From Apiospora phragmitis (taxonomy: Eukaryota; Ascomycota; Sordariomycetes; Amphisphaeriales; Apiosporaceae), in assembly GCA_038363925.1 (NCBI GenBank), contig JAQQWL010000015.1, positions 868,001-932,000 on the forward strand: a stretch of 64,000 bases of DNA, written 5' to 3'. Numbering within the stretch: the first letter of the stretch is position 1; each line of letters begins with the position of its first letter. Of the stretch, positions 59,695 to 64,000 are shown one piece after another. The notes beneath the pieces are model-generated. The model was given only the letters and a program-made list of their open reading frames with translations. It searched no databases and had not been told where the DNA came from. Made by a program: the position numbers and the translations under genes.

Positions 59695-61242
59695 ATGGCT
59701 TCCGACCTCTTCAACAGCAAGATACCCGTTGAGAGCTCATTGAGCAAATGATGGGCCTCTGCGCCTCAGAAGCTAACGCCAAAGCAGTTGCTGCAACATG
59801 TCGCAAGGCCCGCAATGTGTGGCTCACTGAGAAGCCGAAACTCATCTGGCATATCTGGTCCCGCAACGACGTCACTTTCGACCTGGCACTCACAGCAGTA
59901 AGTCGAGGCCAACCCAAGCCGTAGCTCCCGAAGTAGTGTTGCTACTAACTAAAAGTCGCCCCAGGTTCGTGCGACCAAGATAGTCCAGGAGTCTGAAGGA
60001 CGCAAGGAACTACCGCCCAAGGACATGGACCCAGGCATGCTGAGCGGCTTTGTCACTATTCCGAGCCTCGAAGAACTGAAAAGCGTCTTTGGATTACTTC
60101 GGCTGGTCAACGCACTAGAAACCGCATTGTGCATTGACACGGCTATAGGACGATACCATACTGAGCCCTGGGAGCTCGCAGGGTGTCCCAAGGTGCGAGC
60201 AAGAGGGCGAAAGGCCATATACCGCGTCCTGATCAGTGGTGCCACATTGGCAGGTGCTTACACAGAACCCTTTCATGAAGCCAAGAAGATGGGCAAGACG
60301 TACGTGAACGTGGACGCCGAGTTTCTGGAGAACTTTGTCGTTCTCACTCTCAACTCGAAGCAAGAGGCCAGAGAGACCGTGTTCGAGCCCCTTGCCACGT
60401 GGCTTGCAGAGGACATTCTATCTGACCTCGATGCCCGGCACACTCTGGAGGTTGCAATCAACAAAGAGGACGGTATGGAAGAGCAGTGTTCTTCAGCAAG
60501 ATCGTGCGCATTCAGATCTCCCGGGAAGGATGATTATATCAGCCGCCATCTGGTCTATTGGAGTGTCATGGAGATGCTATGGGTCAACAGGCACATGTGG
60601 ATTGCGATTCATCCCCTAATACAGTCGCTCGACTGGGATTCAAGATGGTACGGCCAATACCCGCGTATTTCAGATGAGTCGGAACGTCCACTGAGTGTCC
60701 CGGTTATCCTCTATGGCCGCTTCAGAGTTGAAAACGTGGACGTCTCGCGGCTACCAAGACCTTCCACAGTTGATTTTCTCGCTCGTACGGACCTCAGCAG
60801 GCACGAGCCCCGTCGTATAACGAAAGTTCGCGTTGACCAATCTGTGGTGTCACTGCTTGGCTGGATTCACAGATTCTCACCGAAGCACACCGAAGATTCA
60901 CGCAACAACACGATCCCATTGGACCTCGTGTTCCTCGACCATACACTCAAGAAATATGCAGGATTGATGATGCCAACCAGAATCTCCTCCTGCTTGGTGT
61001 CGCCCATCGTACTATCAAGTACATACCTGGGCTTAGGGGGTTACTCGATGTTCTTTTGCACACTATATGACTTTCTTGGAGCCAACAAGCTGCCCGGCGG
61101 CCCCGAAGAATACCTGAAATGCCAACTGGTCGGTAACATATTAACTCAGGAGTATTTCGACGACTCGGCCGAGGGAGAACCGCGTTCGGAGTGCAAGGCT
61201 ATCGGCGCATCTGCGCACTTGAGATGCCGATGCTGCTCTTAG
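59695..61242 (+). pseudogene. F-box-like fungal protein gene with a 2-base insertion in the F-box
   Basis: Exon 1 starts at ATG 59695 (MASDLFNSKIPVE) and exon 2 runs 59965-61242; the intron (59898-59964) has GTAAGT, ACTAAC and CCCCAG. The F-box-like helix LIEQMMGLCASEANAKAVAA, TCRKARNVWLTEKPKLIWHI is read only in another frame. The shift occurs at GTTGAGAGCTC (about 59731-59741), where an extra GA would explain it: removing two bases makes exon 1 phase 0, exactly what exon 2 needs. After the intron 426 codons are open, with no recognised domain (DMDPGMLSGFVTIPSLEELK, HLVYWSVMEMLWVNRHMWIA) and a Cys-rich end HLRCRCCS. A shorter product from ATG 60025 (405 residues) is possible. If the shift is a sequencing error the gene is intact. 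Confidence 0.65.
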
Positions 61243-61591
61243 AAACAGGCCCAAAAATGCCATGACCGGGATGACTTTTGTCATCTTTGAAATCTCAAGT
61301 ATCCACACTACAGGGCTTCAATCGATCTTCTCACTTGAAGCCACGGATCAGAGAGGCGACTGTTATGAGGATAATTAGTGAGTTTGTTCCTTCTCGTCAT
61401 GTTTGGAATATGGTCAACACGGGGACCTGGAAACACGCGTTGTATTAAACCTAGCAGACATGTAATGATATTTCACGAATTACCGATGATTGTTCGACCA
61501 TACTCCGCGTTTGTGAATTCTCATAGCCTTACCTTACCCTACATACAAATTTCCTACCCACTCACTGTGCCATTTCTTCCTTATTCAACCT

Positions 61592-62350
61592 TTACTCCCC
61601 CCACCTCCGCTCCAACCCCTCCTGCCGCGCCCTCCACTCCCCCTCCAGCATCCCAAAGCTGACGGAGTCGTGCCACCCCCCATTAAACCAGACGTCCTCG
61701 CGCAGGCGGGCCTCGCGCACGAACCCGAGCCGCCCGTACAGCCGCAGCGCCCGCTCGTTGTAGCTGAACGCGTTGAGCGTCACGCGGTGCAGGTCCGCCA
61801 TCCGGAACGCGAACCCCAGCGCCCACTCGATAGCCTCGCCGCCGTACCCGTTACCCCAGTGCGCCTGCAGGATGTCGATGGTCAGGGAGCAGCCGCGGTG
61901 CTGGGCCCACTTTGTCGCCTTGGCCGGGTCGCCGTTGGCGTTCAGCATGACGACGCCGACGGGGATCGGCGCGGGCGCTGGCGCTGGCGGGTTTGCGGGG
62001 GTGGTTCCGGGTTCTGCTGCTGCTTCATTTTCGGTTGTGGTCGCCGTAGATGCTGTTGTTACATCATCATCAGCAGCAGCAGAGGGCTTCAGACAGATGA
62101 CGACGCCCAGGAGGGCCTCGAGCAAATCCTTCTTGTACTCCTGGCTCGTCGTCTTATTCTGGGGCGTCGGAAGCCGGTAGGAGAGCCCCGACTGCGCGAA
62201 CATGTTGCCCTCCACGGCGAGGAAGAAGGCTTCATCCTCGGGGGTGTCCTCCGGGGCCCGATAGATCAGTCGCGGAGAGTGGAAAGGGTCAAAAGGCCGT
62301 CCGGTGATCTGGAGGGGTGATAGCTGGGCAGTAGCAGGCATCGTCGACAT
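61592..62350 (-). CDS. GNAT-family N-acetyltransferase
   Basis: 252 residues from ATG 62350 (MSTMPATAQLSP); an in-frame ATG at 62404 would add 18. The fold's elements are visible: SPRLIYRAPEDTPEDEAFFL, a low-complexity Ala/Thr/Pro insertion (about residues 85-130) that interrupts the domain, VGVVMLNANGD (strands 2-3), CSLTIDILQAHWGNGYGGEA (the acetyl-CoA-binding loop, in a W-G-x-G-Y-G form), IEWALGFAFRMADLHRVTLN, AFSYNERALRLYGRLGFVRE (the N-x-x-A-x-x-x-Y-x-x-x-G-F motif) and REDVWFNGGWHDSVSFGMLE. This is the Acetyltransf_3 (RimJ/RimL-like) type, which acetylates small-molecule amines or protein N-termini with acetyl-CoA. The substrate is unknown. It is convergent with the F-box-like gene; the frame is clean. 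Confidence 0.9.
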   Translation of the reverse strand: MSTMPATAQLSPLQITGRPFDPFHSPRLIYRAPEDTPEDEAFFLAVEGNMFAQSGLSYRLPTPQNKTTSQEYKKDLLEALLGVVICLKPSAAADDDVTTASTATTTENEAAAEPGTTPANPPAPAPAPIPVGVVMLNANGDPAKATKWAQHRGCSLTIDILQAHWGNGYGGEAIEWALGFAFRMADLHRVTLNAFSYNERALRLYGRLGFVREARLREDVWFNGGWHDSVSFGMLEGEWRARQEGLERRWGE

Positions 62351-63019
62351 GAAGGGTAATCTGGTCTTTGCGCGTGTTTCGTTCCTGCTGGGCTGACCTG
62401 GCATGAAGCGAAAACAAATAGATAGAAATAAATGATGAAATGAAACACAGTCAAGACGAATTATCTGATTGGAAATGTATGAGAGAAGACAGTGTAGCAT
62501 TAAATTCCAAGACAGACTTGTTTAATTTCTGATTTCGCCGTATTTATAGATGCTTGGCAAGTGTAGTAAGTAGTAAAGTTGGCCAAGGAGTGAACCTACT
62601 GCCAATGCCACTAAAGCCTGCTGCAACGCAGACCTGCGACTCACATTAGCAATAATCCAATGAGTACCTACACTGTAGCCAATGAGTAATTTGACAGTAA
62701 CGCTGGGGGCTGGTGGCAGTAGCATTGAGATAGGTATAGCATAATAGGGCTAGGGTCGGAGTCAACATCATATTATGTCACATCTACCCCTATAAGCCGT
62801 CTTAAATGGGGCCTCCGAAATTTAGTTTGCAGCAGTGCAGTTACAATATGATCTGGAGAACAGCAGCTAAGTGGTCGGGTCGGCGTTTCTCGGGTTACAC
62901 ATGCCATAAGCATAGCGAACATGTCACTCGACGGTGCATTGCTGTCGATGCCGGTGACTCAGAGCAAAAGGGTACTGCATCATCGGCAAATCACACCCTA
63001 GCTTTTGATTGGGCACAAT
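62351..63019. other. Spacer, no supported gene
   Basis: Contains the GNAT promoter region and the 3' flank of the GH43 pseudogene. Frames of 67-86 codons show no motifs. Confidence 0.45.
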
Positions 63020-64000
63020 TCAAATTCCCAATGATGTTGGACAAAAGCAATCATGATTCATTATGATTCGAAATTTGAACTCGCGCCATGCTGACCGATC
63101 TTGAACTGACTGCCAACCACACAGCCAGTTTACTTTATTATTCCCACCGAATTGGTACTTGCTATCAGCCACGCCACCTGAAAGGCCGGTAGTGGCTATG
63201 CGAAACGTGTTGGGAGCTTGAGAAGGCCAGAGAAGGCCAGAGAAGGCCAGAGAAGGGCCGGGGGAGGGGTGGGGGGGGGGGAGTGGCAGCAAACTTACCA
63301 TAGTCGTTGTAAAAAACGGTAGCATTCGTGCGATCCGCAAACACCCCGGCGCCGCCGGGCCCGTAGACGAACTCTTGGCTCTCGAGGACGGTAGTACCGC
63401 CGCTGACGGCGCAGCTCTGGCCCTCGCGGTCGACGTACAGGCCCGCGACGTCCCTGCTGCGGCAGACGCGGATCTTATGCTCGACGCCGGGCGCGGGCTT
63501 GGACTTGTCGAAGCCGCCGCAGATGCCCTCGTTCCAGAAGATGTACTACATGCTCTGGCGCTCCCAGACGTCGCCGCCCTCCTATGCCGGCCTGACGGCA
63601 GCCTGGAACGCGATCTGCGTGTAGAGGACCATGGGGTCCTGCTTGAAGGCGTCGGCCGCCAGGGGCACCTGGCGGATGTCGCCCCCGGACCGAACCGAAG
63701 TTCGTGACTCAGCCGTTGCCAGCCCGCACCAAGATGGCGTTGAAGGTGTCGCCGTTCTTGGACTGGACGCCCGTGCCGCCGTGGTGGATCCTGGTGCCGA
63801 GTTCCATGGTGGGCGAGTGGGCGTATCCTATGGTCGAGTTCTGCAGGCCAGAAGACGAGACAGTCTAATACATGACGCATTGGTCCCCGACCTTTTGCAT
63901 GTCAGGAGTCTGATATGCACGTTAGTCAGTATGTCACTCTACCTAGTGAATGGTCGAAGCTGCCTGGCTACGTACTTAAAGGTCCTGATTGCGATTGCCA
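63020..64000 (-). pseudogene. GH43 endo-1,5-alpha-L-arabinanase-like pseudogene, cut by the window edge
   Basis: In sense order the pieces match GH43: DMQKVGDQCVMY, NSTIGYAHSPTMELGTRIHH, GDTFNAILVRAGNG, VTNFGSV, GDIRQVPLAADAFKQ, FWNEGICGGFDKSKPAPGVE, HKIRVCRSRDVAGLYVDREG, TTVLESQEFVYGPGGAGVF and, after an intron (63196-63298, GTAAGT...ATAG), GVADSKYQFGGNNKVNWLCG. Stops interrupt the frame at 63865-63867, 63709-63711, 63582-63584 and 63546-63548, and a one-base shift lies near 63680. Another exon boundary is visible near 63920, and the 5' part lies beyond 64000. The living enzyme would be secreted and cut plant arabinan. With four stops it is dead. None of the stops needs a RIP explanation. 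Confidence 0.85.
63221..63285. repeat. 10-bp tandem repeat and G-rich tract in the GH43 intron
   Basis: Three copies of AGAAGGCCAG plus a partial copy (63221-63256) run into GGGGGAGGGG and a run of ten or more G (63256-63281). It lies within the intron of the GH43 pseudogene. Confidence 0.85.

Noticed and set aside
63221..63256. CRISPR-like array
   Set aside because: The 10-bp units are head-to-tail without spacers, and the genome is fungal.
63375..63707. 110-codon plus-strand frame
   Set aside because: Antisense to the GH43 pseudogene; Ala/Asp/Leu-rich shadow.

Overview
The window looks like nuclear DNA of a filamentous ascomycete (Pezizomycotina, probably Sordariomycetes). Genes have short GT...AG introns with CTAAC/CTGAC-like branch sites. 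GC-rich coding blocks sit next to a long AT-rich block of mutated transposons with the C-to-T/G-to-A pattern of repeat-induced point mutation (RIP). Recognised families include Lcl2, mitochondrial bL27m, amidoligase, F-box-type proteins, CorA-like proteins, a Ppo-type oxygenase and GH43.

Layout. 0-5 kb: divergent lcl2 (minus) and mitochondrial ribosomal protein bL27m (plus), then a small minus-strand gene built of micro-exons whose fifth intron carries a 442-bp terminal-inverted-repeat element. 5-14 kb: a decayed F-box/2EXR-like paralogue (plus), an unknown gene with an in-frame TGA, a C2H2 zinc-finger gene, and the intact paralogue (minus). 15-19 kb: an amidoligase gene, a clean 207-bp solo LTR, and a glycosyltransferase-2 gene broken by a stop and a frameshift. 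19.2-43.6 kb: a gene-free, AT-rich island made of nested, RIP-degraded elements: Ty1/Copia copies, one 7.8-kb Ty3/Gypsy element, a solo Gypsy LTR and three Tc1/mariner-Pogo copies. 44.8-50.7 kb: a large gene fusing an alpha/beta-hydrolase domain to a CorA-like membrane domain, facing a second CorA-like gene with two in-frame TAGs. 51.6-54 kb: a histidine phosphatase gene and an F-box gene. 55.8-64 kb: a psi-producing-oxygenase relative without its catalytic residues, an F-box-like gene with a 2-base frameshift, a GNAT acetyltransferase, and a GH43 arabinanase pseudogene that runs off the right edge.

The genes do not form a pathway. lcl2 and bL27m are conserved housekeeping genes; most of the rest is accessory and unusually many genes are broken. 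The element nest can be ordered by insertion: Copia X1 was hit by the Gypsy element, by a Gypsy LTR and by a Pogo element; that Pogo copy was cut by further Copia sequence; a second Copia copy (X2) was hit by a Pogo element, itself hit by another Pogo element. Splice sites, frames and repeat borders were read by eye; positions may be off by a base or two.
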